From positions 84,765,114 through 84,829,113 of the forward strand of contig NC_090984.1 of the NCBI RefSeq assembly GCF_041146395.1: a stretch of DNA of 64,000 bases, in the 5' to 3' direction. The first letter of the stretch is position 1, and every line of letters starts with the position of its first letter. Below the pieces are notes generated by a model. It did not search any database and had not been told where the DNA came from. It saw nothing but the letters and a program-made list of their open reading frames with translations. Position numbers and translations under genes: made by a program. Origin of the DNA: Eulemur rufifrons. Its lineage: Eukaryota; Chordata; Mammalia; Primates; Lemuridae. Below, piece after piece: positions 51,195 through 63,463 of this stretch.

Positions 51195-52061
51195 CTGAAG
51201 AACTTACATTTCCAATTTTGAATCTTACTGCAAAGCTATAGTAATCAAAACAGTGTGGTGTTGGCATAAAGATAGATATATAAATCAGTGGTATAGAATT
51301 AAGAGCCCAGAAATACACCTTAGCATTATGGTCAATTGAGTTTCAACAACACTGTCAAGATAATTCAGTGGGGAGAAAGAATAATCTTTTCCACAAATGG
51401 TGCTGAGAAAACTGGATATCCACATGCAAAAGCATGAAGTTGCACTTCTTTACACCATACACAAAAATGAATTTCAAATGGATCACAGACCTAAATGTAA
51501 CAGCTAAAACTATAATATAAAACTCTTAGAAAACCTAGGAATAAATTGTGACTTTGGGGGTAGGCAAAGTCTTCCAAAACACAACTAAGAGAAGAAAAAA
51601 ATGACGATTTGACTTTATCAAAACCAACAACTTTGTGTTTCAAAGGACACCATTAAAAAAGTGAAAAGATGACCCACTAAGTGGGAGAAAATATTTGCCA
51701 ATCATGTATCTGCTCAGTGACTTTTATCTAGCATATATATGGAACTCTCACAACTCAATAATAAAAAAACATATAACCCAATTAAAATGGAAAAAGGATC
51801 TGAATACAAATATCTCCAAAGAAGATATACAAATGGCCAATAACCATATAGCCATCAGGGAAATGCAAATCAAAACCGTAATGAGATAGTACTTCACAAC
51901 CTACTAGAATTGCTGTATTCAAAAAGACAGACAATAACAAGTGTTGACAAGGACTTGGAGAAATTGGAATCTTCATACATTGCTGGTGTGAATATAAAAT
52001 GGTGTGCTGTTTCAGAAAACAGTCTGGCAGTTCCTGAAAAGTTAAACATAGAGTTATTATA
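51195..52061 (+). mobile_element. L1 ORF2 fragment, left part
   Basis: aaagctatagtaatcaaaac, ttttccacaaatggtgctga, caaatggatcacagacctaa, then the ORF2 C-terminal region. Frames are broken. It is cut by the MaLR LTR at 52062 and resumes at 52511. Confidence 0.88.
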
Positions 52062-52510
52062 TGTCTTAGTCCATTTTATGTTGTTAAAACAGAAAACCTG
52101 AGATTGGAGAATTTATTTTTTAAAAAACAGGTTTATTTGGCTCATGATTCTGGTGGATGGAAAGTCCAGGATTAGGCAGATACATCTGGGAAGGGCCTCA
52201 GGCTGCTTTAACTCATGTTGAACAGTGGAAGGGGAGCTGGCATGTGCAAAATGTCACATGGGGAGAGAGGAAGCAAGAGAGCAAAACTGAGAAAGCTAGA
52301 ATCTTTTCAACGATCCACCCTTTCAGAACTAACTCATTTCTGTGAAAACTCACCCCAGTGGGATGGCATTAGAAGGCATTAATCTATTCATGAGAGATCT
52401 GCCCCATGACCCAAACACCTCCCACTAGGTGCCATCTCCCAACACTGCCACACTGGGCATCAAATTTCAGCATGAGTTTTGGTGGGGACAAACAAGCCAT
52501 ATCCAAACCA
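52062..52510 (-). mobile_element. MaLR (MST-type) solo LTR nested in an L1
   Basis: Starts tgtcttagtccattttatgt and ends catatccaaacca; MST/THE-like layout in reverse. The L1 sequence is continuous across it, so it inserted later. Confidence 0.85.
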
Positions 52511-52625
52511 TAGCCCCATATAACCCAGCAACTTCACATCCAAGAGTAATGAACACATATATACACACAGAAACTTGAACATGAATGTTCATGGCAGCAT
52601 TATATTTATAATAGGGAACCAGTTG
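52511..52625 (+). mobile_element. L1 fragment, right part
   Basis: Continues the L1 after the LTR: ataacccagcaacttcacat, aaacttgaacatgaatgttc. Confidence 0.75.
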
Positions 52626-53556
52626 ACATAGCTCCTAAAGGTCAGCCTCCTGGGGGCAGAGACCACAATGGAAAAGAATAGAGAGTGTGGTTTTGGACAG
52701 CCAAAACAAAAATAACCAGCATACCAGACAAACCACCAAACAACTCAGAGTATGGAGGGAAAACATCTCAGAAATACAAAAGCTTCACCTCCCATGTATC
52801 ATGAGCTTCAGCAAAATAAGTTAATATAGTAAAGAATACGTGGAATCCAACCAAGGAGTTCCATCTAAGAAAGCAAGTGAGAGAACCTTCGGTATGACAG
52901 CTATGCCTCATGCCTAGACATCAACTTGTCCAGATTTTAGAAGGAGGATGAAAGGTGGAGAAGGAAGGCTCCAAAGGGAAAAAAATGAACTGACAGATTA
53001 TCTTAGGTATCAAAGAATTTGGAAAACTTGCTAGGAATTTGACTAATCTGTGGGGGTATTTGGGAAAAAAAATAGCAATGAATACATAGAAAACTAAAGA
53101 AATGAGGGGAAAAAAGATCAGTAATCCAAGTAAAACAAAAGTTGTAGACAGAGTAATCATAGAGAGAGAAACTCTAAAAAGCCATCCAAAGATCCAAATG
53201 ATCCAAATTACCCCTGAGAATGAACCATCATTTGGATATTTGTCCCACTTTTAGAACTTATGGCTATTGTTAGAGAAGAAATGGCATCCAAATGAATAGC
53301 AACCTACCTACCAGCAACACGCAGATGCTTAAATAATCTTTAACCTGTCTCCTTCCACCGCTCCCCAGCACCAAGGGGATAAGAGCATAGCAGTACAGGA
53401 GAGCCAAGCATGAGGACATGTGCTCGCCCAGACCCTTCACCCAGAGCCACAAGTTTAGCCTATGCTGGCAAGGAGAAAAAGTTTGAATCAAATAGGAGAT
53501 TGAATGTTTTTAATTGAACAGAACTGAATCTTAGTAACAGAAAAGGCACTCTTAAC
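52626..53556. other. Intergenic stretch
   Basis: No gene. Possibly an old repeat (the phrase tggaatccaaccaaggagtt has a repeat-like look), but I cannot name it. Confidence 0.35.
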
Positions 53557-53567
53557 AATCAAGTGAT

Positions 53568-53907
53568 GGCCGGGCGCGGTGGCTCACGCCTGTAATCCCA
53601 GCACTCTGGGAGGCCGAGGTGGGCGGATCGTTTGAGCTCAGGAGTTCAACACCAGCCTGAGCAAGAGCGAGACCCCATCTCTACTAAAAGTAGGAAGAAA
53701 TTATATGGACAGCTAAAAATATATATATAGAAAAAAATTAGCCAGGCATGGTGGTGCATGCCTGTAGTCCCAACTACTCGGGAGGCTGAGACAGGAGGAT
53801 CCCTTGAGCTCAGGAGTTTGAGGTTGCTGTGAGCTAGGCAGACGCCACGGCACTCGCTCTAGCCTGGGCAACAGAGTGAGACTCTGTCTCAAAAAAAAAA
53901 AAAAAAA
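53568..53907 (+). mobile_element. Lemur-type Alu with target-site duplication
   Basis: Starts ggccgggcgcggtggctcac; linker cagctaaaaatatatatata; long A tail. Flanked by aatcaagtgat and aaccaagtgac. Confidence 0.93.
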
Positions 53908-54530
53908 AACCAAGTGACTGCAATATTATGGAAATATTATATCACCAAGGAAGCATTCTAACCAGAGGGAAAAAGAGGTTTGACAAGGAACAGAAATAGC
54001 AATTTTTGAAAAACAAGTAAAAAATTGTTACTATTCCATTTGAGAGTCCTCAATCAGACCAGTTACAGAAATCAGAATAATATCAGTTGAAGGTAAATGC
54101 TATGTTGAGAATTAAAACAGACATGATATGATGGTGAATATGTTGCTGCACTAGGATGGATGATCAGGAAAAGCCCCCATGAGAAGCAATCTTTAAGCTC
54201 CGTTCAGAATGAAGGAGCCACCTGCAGGAATATTGGGGAGGACATGGAAGGAGACTGGGTAGTCTTCCCAGAAAGAAGCTACAGCTGGTGAGAAAATAAC
54301 CCAGCATGGCTCAGGTGTTGTGGGCTAGGAGGAAAACAAGACAAAATGAGATCAGAGAGATATGAAGAAGTCAGACCTGAGTGCTTACCCTGATGGCAGA
54401 GGGAGCAAGTTTTACCCTCTCCCTGATGGCAACAGACAAAGATGCATGCTTTTTGTGGGCCAGATATGGATCCTCAGTGCTATGGTCTGAATATGTGGAA
54501 ATTTGTCAGCCTGGCCATGTTGTAAGGAAT
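53908..54530. other. Intergenic stretch with old repeat traces
   Basis: 54095-54330 resembles the ancient repeat at 43082. The end (54420-54530) may already be MaLR internal sequence. Confidence 0.4.
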
Positions 54531-54546
54531 GAAAAAGCATGGGTGA

Positions 54547-54776
54547 TGATCATCACCTAAAAGCACATTTAGGAATAACATTAATCGGGTGTTGGGCAGA
54601 TGTGGCGTGGGAGGGGATGGTGTATACATACATAATGAGTGCGATGTGCACCGTCTAGGGGATGGACACGCTTGAAGCTCTGACTCAGGGGGGGCGGGGG
54701 GGGCAAGGGCAATATACGTAACCTAAACTTTTGTACCCCCATAATATGCTGAAATAAAAAAGAAAAGAAAAGAAAA
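54547..54776 (+). mobile_element. Young 5'-truncated L1 insertion
   Basis: Only about 230 bases of L1 3' end: gtgcaccgtctaggggatgg, cttgaagctctgactcaggg, a G-rich run, then cccccataatatgctgaaat and an A-rich (AAAAG)n tail. Perfectly framed by gaaaaagcatgggtga (54531-54546) and gaaaaagcgtgggtga (54777-54792). The 3' end differs from human L1 and looks lemur-specific. Confidence 0.9.
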
Positions 54777-54792
54777 GAAAAAGCGTGGGTGA

Positions 54793-55797
54793 GAACAACG
54801 AAGGTATGGCCAAGCAAATGTTTGATAAGGAGATTAGTATGGATAGAAGGAAGCCAGATGCTTTTCATCAAGACAATGGAAGAACGAAGCTGAAAGCCTT
54901 TTGGAGAACTTCAAGGTTGCCCTGCATATCACCAGACCCAGAATGCCAGGGCCTTGGGGGCAAAATAATTTCAAGACTCTACTCCCCACATTCTGATGCA
55001 GCAGTCCTTGGTGATTCCAGCTGTGGCTCAAGTGGGTGAGACTCAGGCCATCCCTCTGGAAGGCATAGATGGTGCACAGTATACAAGCTGTGGGGACATA
55101 GCTACCTCCACCTACATTTCAAAGGATGCCCCAAAGAGCCTTGTGGCCAAGAGGGCTGCCACAGGAGTGGAGCCACTGCAGATAGCCCCCACTATGGCAA
55201 TTTATACTGGAGCCATAGGGGTAGGTCACTCCTGACACCCCAGACAGGTAGAGCCACTGGCGTGTAGTTGCAACCTGGGAGAGCCACAGGCATGTGACTC
55301 CAACCCAGGAGAGTTGTTGCATTGGCTTCTCCCAGCAAAGCTATGAGGGCAGAGCCACCCATAGCCTTGAGGGCCCAACCCCAACCCCAGTGTGTCTAGA
55401 ACGTAGAACATGAAGTCAAAGATTATTTTCAAGCTTTAAGATTTAATGTTTGTTTTTCCTGTTGCATTTTGGATTACTTGGGACCTGTTACTTCTTTCTT
55501 TCCCATCACTTCCCTTTGGAAGAAGAATGTTTATCTCATGCCTGTCCCATCATTATATTTTGGAAACACATAACTGGTTTGGTTTCACAGGCTCACAGTT
55601 GGAAGGGAATTGCTTCAGAATGATCCTAACCTTGAGTTTCATCCGTATCTGATTTAGATGATATTTGGAGGAGACTTTGACTTAGACTTTACAGTTGATG
55701 CTAGAATGTGTTCAAACTTTAGGGGCTATTGGGATGGAATAAATGTATTTTCATATGGGAAGGACATGAACTTGGGAGGAGGGGTCAGGGGCAAAAT
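54793..55797 (+). mobile_element. MaLR internal region (MST/MLT1-int), degraded
   Basis: Noncoding-like internal part of an ancient MaLR element: acctccacctacatttcaaa, gcttctcccagcaaagctat, tttaatgtttgtttttcctg, then the stretch leading into the LTR. It has no intact gene. Confidence 0.65.
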
Positions 55798-56146
55798 GCT
55801 AAAGTTTGAATGTTTGTGTCCCCCACCTCAAATTTGTATGTTGAAACTTAATCCCAGGGCAGTGTGTTGGGAAGTGGGGCATCTGGGACTTGACTAGGTC
55901 ATGAGGGCTCTACCCTCATGAATAAGATTAGTGCCCTTATAAAAGAAGCTTGAGGGAGCCTGTTTGCTCCTTCTGCAATGTGAGAACACAGATGCCTTCT
56001 ATGAGGAATGGGTCCTCACCAGCCTCCAGATCTGCTGGCATCATGATCTTGAACTTCCTAGTCTCCAGAACTGTAACCAATAAATTTCCATATTTAATAA
56101 ATTACCCAATCTAAGGGATTTTGTTACAGCAGCCGGAATGGATACT
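55798..56146 (+). mobile_element. MaLR MLT1A-type LTR, 3' LTR of the element above
   Basis: tgctaaagtttgaatgtttg, ggtcatgagggctctaccct, cctagtctccagaactgtaa, ttaataaattacccaatcta. It directly follows the internal region, in the same orientation. Confidence 0.85.
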
Positions 56147-57049
56147 GTGAAGATACTGTGAAGAGAGCTGAACAAAATACTCTGGCCAAGATGCCAGCCT
56201 AGACTATAACACAGAGGCAACCACTAAAAGCCCAGAGCTGGGAAGGGCAGCTGTAAAGCCACTAGGACAGAGGAGGCATAACCCAAGCCAAGGGACCTGT
56301 ACCCAGAGCCCCCGGTGGGGGAAATCAGCAAGGAACCCACAAAAGCACCCCATGAAGGAAGAGTTGGTATTAGCCATTGGCCACACTCACAGGGCACCAA
56401 CTCCAGATGACATCTGTACCAGGCTAGTCCTTTTCTGCTCCCTTAGGTTGCCCCTCCTCCAATCCCAGAGGGACCAGAGACAACTAGTAATGAAGGAGCA
56501 AAGAGGAGCAGTAATGAGGGATAGACCACATCTCATTTCCCATTGCAGATTTCCCAGCATGAAGCATACTTGAAGCAGGTGGGTTAGAAGAGAGGAAGGG
56601 GCATGGAAGAGAGCTTTAAAGAAAATAAGATGTTGATGTTTTGACATTAGACTGGAATTTTTATTGCCTGAAAAAAATGAACATAATTCCACAATACTTA
56701 AGAGTGACCAGAAAAGCTATGGGGCCAGAGAATCCCTCCAGAGACAGGGAAAGACAACCAAAAATATCACAATAGATTTCTCTGGGTACAATCTAGAATT
56801 TTTCTTCCTTTTATTTGTATTTTCTAACTTTTCTCAAATGATATTAGTTGTTTAATAACTGTTTTTTTAAAGAAGGTACTATACTTAGTTCAACAAACAA
56901 ACTTCATCATTTAAATGGCATTTGAAATTTGAAATGATTTTTGGAGGTCATTGACTTTGGCAGGCGGCAGCAGCCTAAGGAGGAAGTTTTTCTATTAGTA
57001 GAGGAAGATGAGGCCCAGGTCATGTTTGTATAAAACATTGTTTGGGAGA
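56147..57049. other. Intergenic stretch
   Basis: No gene or named element seen. Confidence 0.35.
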
Positions 57050-57645
57050 TTAGTCAGAGTTCTCCAGAGAGACAGAACCAATAGGATAGATGGATGGATA
57101 GATAGATAGATGGATAGACAGACAGACAGACAGACAGGTAGATAGATAGATAGATAGATAGAATTTATTAGGGGAATTGGCTCAAGTGATTATGGAGGCT
57201 GAGAAGTTCTGTGACCGGCCATCTGCAAGCTGGAGACCCTGGGGTGCTGATAGTGTGGCTGATGCGAAGTCTGAAGACTTCAGAACCAGGGAAGCCAATG
57301 GTGTAACTCTCAGTCTGACCCAAGAATCCAGAGGGCCACTGGTATAAGTCCTCAAGTCCAAAGGCTGGGGAGCCTGGAGTTGTCCAAGGAAAGGAGAGGA
57401 AGAGTGTATCCCAGCTACAGTAGATACACTGACATACCTACCCTTTCTGTTTTTGGTCTCTGGACTTCCAGCAGATTGGGTGGTGCCCACCCACACTGAG
57501 GGTGGATCTTCCCCACCTGGTCCACTCAGACTCACGTGCTAATCTCCTGTGGAAACACCTTCACAGACACACCCCAAAACAATGCTTTACCAGGCTTCTA
57601 GGTGTTCCTTGATCCAGTCCAGTCGACACTTAAAATTAACCATCA
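57050..57645 (-). repeat. Interspersed repeat with GATA/GACA microsatellite
   Basis: Starts gttctccagagagacagaac (from about 57059), has a (GATA)n/(GACA)n/(GATA)n block at 57084-57162, and ends gacacttaaaattaaccatc. It is the reverse-oriented relative of 8125-8456. Family not certain. Confidence 0.6.
57084..57162 (+). repeat. Compound GATA/GACA microsatellite
   Basis: Runs of gata, then gaca, then gata units; likely length-variable between individuals. Confidence 0.9.
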
Positions 57646-58237
57646 CATTCAGTTAGATGGGAGTTAGTGTAAATGTAGGAAGTAGTGGCAGATGAAACGA
57701 GAGGTAGCAACATAGTGGCACTTTTGTACACAAGTAAACAGACGTGCTCATGTTGACAAGTAATGGAGGATTTCTGGTAAGGATAGACATGCAAAGGAAC
57801 TCAGAAAAAGCTGACCAAACAGGCCTCAGAAAACGGGAACACTCAAGAGTGACCCTGGATCAAAGCAGGCTCTAGAAACCTAAAAGGTAGGGGTGGGGTC
57901 AAGTATGAGGCTCCATCTTTAACATGATTTAGCTACCCTCTTCATGCCTGCTTTATTCTATCCTCACCCAGCCGGCATCTTCTTTCCCTTTTGTCCATCT
58001 AATGGCATTCTTTCAAGGTCAGCTCCCACTGCTACCTATCTCATTCAAGAGAATGACTGGCCCAGCTTATTGTTCGGTACTAGGCTGGCAATATCACAGA
58101 GGTTGGCTGCCCTTGGGTTCAACCAGCTGGGGCTGGAAGCAATAGAGTCCTGGGTGTACTTAGGGTGGGGAGGGGGCTAAGAACAGGAACGTACAGCCAA
58201 GGGCAATGGCTGGGGCATTTCCACCTGGAGAAGGGCT
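57646..58237. other. Intergenic stretch
   Basis: No gene or named element seen. Confidence 0.35.
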
Positions 58238-58557
58238 GTTGCTATGGTCTGAATGTGTCCTCCAAAATTCACATGGGAAACTTAATCCACGATGCAACAG
58301 TGTTGGCAGGTGGGCCCATATGGGTGGAGCCCCCATGAATGGACTAGTGTTGCTAAAAAAAAAGGGGCTTGCGAGAGTGGGTTCTCTCCTTTATGCCTTC
58401 TGCCATGTGAGAATGTAGGAAGGCAGGCCCTTGCCAGATGCCACCACCTTGATCTTGGACTTTCCAGTCTTCAGAACCGTGAGAAATAAATTCCTGTCCT
58501 TTATGAGTCACCCAATCTAAGGTATTCTGTTATAGAAGCACAGTATGGGCTGAGACA
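58238..58557 (+). mobile_element. MaLR MLT1-type solo LTR
   Basis: tgttgctatggtctgaatgt, agcccccatgaatggactag, cagtcttcagaaccgtgaga, tcacccaatctaaggtattc. Confidence 0.85.
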
Positions 58558-58660
58558 GCTGTCCAGTACAGGTAAGAAATGGGCCAAAATATGGAGAACC
58601 TTAAATTCCACAGTAAGAGAATTTGTACTTAACTGTGTAGATAATAGTGAATTTAGAAGT

Positions 58661-58663
<3 letters not shown>

Positions 58664-58694
<31 letters not shown>
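58664..58694 (+). repeat. (CA)n microsatellite
   Basis: About 15 CA units in a row. Confidence 0.95.
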
Positions 58695-58695
<1 letters not shown>

Positions 58696-59734
58696 ATCCT
58701 CCCCCCTGCTTTGTCTGCTTTGCAGGGCAGGTTTTGGATGCAACCTAGGCATTCAGCTTTTTCTTTCCTGTAATTAAAAGAGGACAACCTCAGCAGGAGG
58801 GGCAGATCTCAAGTAGAGGGTAAAAAGATTGTCAGTGTAAAAACTCCCTAATGCTCAGCAATAAGATCTTTAATCTAATTGGCTCCCCAACATAGCTAAA
58901 AATATACTGTACAAGGATGCAATACCCACTCAAGGTGTACCCTCATGCAAATGAGAAAGTAGGCCCATGCTGTGAGGTTACGTGCTTACAAATGCTTTTG
59001 TGCTGCTGAAAAGTGAAAAGGACAAAAAGATAATAAAGCTATTTTTTAGTGAAGGTGAAAAAATTTAGGCACTGGCTATTTGAGTAGTTAAATGGCCGAA
59101 CTGGAGAAATAAGGAAGATATAAATGTTTCCATGCTCTGGCCAAATTCTCCTTGTGAAATTCTTCAAGACAGTAAGGCATAAACTACTCGTTTCACAACC
59201 ACAACAAATTGTGACTATTACAACATATTCAATCACAAGAAGTATGTGGTAAACTCTAAAAACTGTGTTATTAGTGATTTGCATTCATTCAATAAATACC
59301 TATTAAACACATACCATGTAGTACAGCTGGTAACAGAGGCAGGCTGGGTCTTCAATGGACGTTTAATATATAATGATAAACTGCATTCAATAAAGGAAAC
59401 TTCAGTTTGATTTCTTAGGACGTATACAGCTCTCCTAACTTCTAATTCTTTCTGTGAATGCAAGAGTTTATCATTTGAAATAACTCCCTCTGCTCTTACT
59501 ATGGTTCACTGATATTTTCTTTAAATGAATCACTTTAACATCAGATCTAGCTTTTGAAATGTTTATAATTTCAATATTTTCTCCCTCCACCAAGTTGCCA
59601 AGTGATTCTCAGTTTTTTGTCTCTCAGTTTTTCTGCTAAACTGCTATATCAATGCATGGCTCACACAAACTGAGCCAGGCAGGTATCAGTATCTCCAAAG
59701 GGAAGAGGCGAGTATAAAATGAAAACCCAGAAGT
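58695..59734. other. Intergenic, downstream of GMFB
   Basis: No gene. 59281-59345 looks like a scrap of the repeat seen at 43082. The GMFB 3'UTR starts right after. Confidence 0.4.
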
Positions 59735-62700
59735 GCTTTCATGTTAACATTTTATTTAAACCAGTACAAGCACCATGCTTAACAAAAGACTGTCCAAAAT
59801 AAACATGCAATATGAACTAGCAGAGACTGAAACCACAGCTTAAGAAGTTGTGCCAGTTGTTGGTTTTGTTAAACGATGACAGAGAACCGTTAAAATTCAC
59901 AAGACTAAATCATTAATGTTTCAAGCCTCCTGAATGAGATTATATTGGACCATCTAAATCAGTGGAAACTGCCCTGACATGTTAGTGATCTCAAACAATA
60001 TTCAAGTAATTATATGTGTATGAATTATATTCCAAAAAGCAATGAAATACAGTTTCTATCACAAGCTTAATGTAGTTGTTTTAAACATTACAGGAACACG
60101 ATTACTGATTTGAAATGTCAAATGGCATAATAGGAAAACAAATTTCTCAATATTCGATTCGTGACCATTGGTTTTAACTGGCCTAAAAGATTACTTATTA
60201 CATTCTTCCAGAAATACAAAAGATTTGTCCAGAAATGTTTGAAACACATCCTCACATAAGTTGTAAAGGCTCAAACTCTATAGATTCCAGTATTATCAGT
60301 CTAATGAACAATTAGGGAAAGCAACCATACTAAGAATACTTGAATTGATAGAATACAAGTTACTCTCTACTTCCACCAAATATCAGCATTTAAACTCTTA
60401 TGAAAATATCTATTCATCACTAGTCCATGTACGGATTAGTGACATCGCTGGGGTTTTACAAGTAGTCCAAACACTTTTTAAGTATACCTTCCTTAATGTC
60501 TGTATGAGTGGGGGGAAAACAGCCAAATTTAATTTGGCAATAAACTCCCCTAACTGGAAACATAGTTAAAGTGTCAGACAAGGATACAGTTTATGGCTAA
60601 GTTTGACTCCTGAAAATAGGAGATAAAAAAGGGAGGGAAATTGTGCTGACAGATATTTGCCACACAGATTATTTAATGACAATAAAAAATTTAGCAACAC
60701 CCTCTTAAACAAGAGTATGTTTAACTGCACTAGGCATTTAGTAAACTTTTTAGAAATAGACGATTTGAACATTTATTTTAGAAGTCAAACAAAAACAGTC
60801 AACCAACTTTTTTCCTAACATAATTGCTTCAATACCAGAACAAAGTGATTACTATTCAAAACTCAGACATTTTGGAATTCCAGCATAGTAACCTGAGAAC
60901 AGTTTTCTTCATGTCATTTATGTTGCCACAAAACCCACACTAAATAATACTGTGATTACTAGTTGGTTCTATTTTGACATTAGATGCTATGCAGAACTTA
61001 CACAGGCCAACAATTTCAAAACTTAATGCTGGCTTAGAAGACCATGAAGGAGGGTCCCAGGAAAAAAGATGCTGCCAAAAAGGAAAGATTAAGATTTAAG
61101 GCTGAATGGGAATGGTTGTACCAGAAAGATATGGAATGTAAAAACTGGTATTATGAAATCTGGAGTTACTATTTGAGGGAAGGCAGAGAAAAGAGACTAA
61201 ATAGGAAATATACTTGAAAAGAACAATGCAAAATTTAGTTAGATGAAAGGGAAATCTACATAAATGTTTGAGAACACTTTAAAGCATAGGATTTGTAAAT
61301 CTCCTATAGGACAGACGGAATAAAAATGTCCTACTGATCGTCTAACCTCAATCTGTTGTCTTGCAAAATATATGTTATTGATAAAGAGTCAAGGCAAGCT
61401 CAAAAAGCATGGTTTATCACAGCTCTTTGCTCCTGTTAAGATAATAGGGGAACTAAGAGTGCTGTGTATGGCAGGTCAATATTATCTGACATTATGGAGG
61501 ACTTCTGAATTAAAAAACAAAACAAAACAAACATGCAAGACAAAATAAGGAACCTCATTAAAAAATACATTCGTGCAGCATTTGTTAGTTTCTCTTATTG
61601 CTGCGAACCAGGTGACACAAAATCTCATTTCCTTCATTCAAAAACATTAAAAACACTCTACTCACTTGGATTACATTTGCATTTCTAAAGAATTAATAAG
61701 CAAGTTATTTTCCATTATCAAAATACCTGTTTAAAGAATTCTTAAACTTCCTGGGTGAGTTTTCTCTCTCTCTGGAAATTGGAATAAAGAATCCTTTTCA
61801 TTTAATAACCAAAACAAATACCCACTCTAGCACTTCCTCAACTTCAACGAACTTCCTATTGCTTCCTGACTTCTAAATTAGTGAAGCCAAACAGTGTTGG
61901 GAACAGAAGATGCTCTATTCAATATTGTGAAAATTCCAACTATCTTTACCTCTTTATATTAAAGTTGGCACAGAAACCTCAAAAATAAAATGCAAAGAAC
62001 ATATGAATGGAAAATATGCCAACATAAAAAAAATGCCTTTGCTAGTTTTGAAATGACTAAGATACTCTTAATATAAGAATTCACTCATCAAATTTGGTTA
62101 GTCTTTAAAGTCTCTAGACCTATTATCAAATTAATGTTAAGTAGTTACTTATATGTTTTTAAAAGTATGCCAAATATTAGAATCCTTGCTTTATGCCAAG
62201 GATGCCATCATCTAATGAGACTGTTTAAATTAACTACTCAGGTGTTCAGTTTAGAAATATCTTCTGGTATTTAGGATGCAAGATGTGATTTCTACTGATG
62301 TGTTAATGTTATTAACTATGGCGAATGTTTTAAGATAAACAATTTTTTTCCTATGGCACAAAACTAATCACAAGTATAACCAAAATTTTAACTCTCAACT
62401 GCCATATATTCACTAATGCAAGCAGATAGTTGGAATTTTAAGGTATGAAGTTGCTTTTATTACAAATTTCAGATATACACATTAGAAAATTGTTTTACTT
62501 GGACTCTTTAAAAAAGTATTAATTTCACCAAATCTGGAATACTGGCAGTGTAAAAGTCTTAAACTAACTTTAAAGCTAACAAATCAAAGGCACAGTATTA
62601 ACACATTTAAAATAATTAGTGTTCACAGAACAGTGGGAGGTGCTTTATAAATAAAGTGTTATTAACCTAGATTCAAAACTATCTAGAAATGACATAACCA

Positions 62701-63391
62701 GGAATGAAGCCCTTGATTACTACCACCCACCAATTTCTAAGACTTAAGATGCTATTTTCCATAAGAAGAAAACCTAACAGTCACAATTCTGCCATAAAAT
62801 CTAACTCCCAGACATTAAGAATGAGGGATTGATGAACACAGTTTCTAGACTTGATTAAAAACCAAAGAAGATACAGAATTGATGAAAAATGTACTTGTAG
62901 TGCAAGTTACACTACAGTAAATTATTCATGGCTCAATACTGGGTCACTCAAGTCTTTGACCCCAAATTAATTTCAATGATTTGACAAGTGATAATATGCT
63001 ATTTTCATACATAAACTGCTAATATCCAGTATTTGACAAAAGGAGGCAGCTGTTGTCTCTCACAATCTAATATCCACTTTCCAACGGTGTCTGTAAAGAG
63101 TAACAAATTCTGAACCATAAGTTATAGAAATTAGTCACAAGAGTGCAAAAAGTCCCTGGAGAAAAGTAGTCCACATAACAATTACAAATATAAGGAAACA
63201 CTTTACAAAGTTTCATTACTATGAAGATGATTTCCTCTTTGTTCAAACTTTGCACAAATGAACAATTTTTCTTTACTGCAGGAAACAAACTTGTAAGTAA
63301 CAGTGCATTTTTAGGCATAAATAAGTATTTATGTCTGGTTCCAGTATGGTCAGGTTAATACATAAATACTTCAGAAACACAGAAGTTCACA
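59735..63391 (-). other. GMFB: GMFB 3'UTR, about 3.66 kb
   Basis: Continuous AT-rich sequence with no interspersed repeat from the GMFB stop down to a reverse-strand AATAAA (plus TTTATT at 59751-59756), followed by T/G-containing sequence, which I take as the distal poly(A) signal. The length fits the long 3'UTR known for GMFB. Internal AATAAA motifs (plus TTTATT at 62456-62461 and 60772-60777) could give shorter forms. Confidence 0.8.
59751..59756 (-). terminator. GMFB: Likely GMFB distal poly(A) signal (AATAAA)
   Basis: Minus-strand AATAAA at the point where repeat-free, UTR-like sequence stops and the repeat-bearing intergenic DNA begins. The choice rests on this and on the expected 3'UTR length. 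Confidence 0.6.
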
Positions 63392-63463
63392 TTAGTGGAA
63401 AAATCCAAGTTTCTCACGTAACCATTCTTCAGTTAGGTCTTCAGTATTTCTTATTTCAAATAC
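63392..63463 (-). CDS. GMFB: GMFB terminal coding exon (last 23 codons and stop)
   Basis: On the minus strand, after acceptor ttttttcttaag, it reads VFEIRNTEDLTEEWLREKL then GFFH and TAA (63392-63394). This is the C-terminus of glia maturation factor beta, a 142-residue ADF-homology protein that binds Arp2/3 and debranches actin networks. The segment forms the last beta strand and C-terminal helix of the ADF-H fold. The rest of the gene lies beyond the right edge. The tail FFH and the exon boundary match GMFB from memory; GMFG is similar but its terminal residues and locus differ. Confidence 0.95.
   Translation of the reverse strand, partial: VFEIRNTEDLTEEWLREKLGFFH

Noticed and set aside
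57182..57535. 117-codon minus-strand frame
   Set aside because: Lies wholly in an interspersed repeat; no coding character.
58664..58694. CRISPR-like or other regular array
   Set aside because: It is a plain CA microsatellite, and the genome is mammalian.
43040..59730. A further gene between CNIH1 and GMFB
   Set aside because: Only repeats and short non-coding-like frames are visible; none forms splice-joined exons of a known family.
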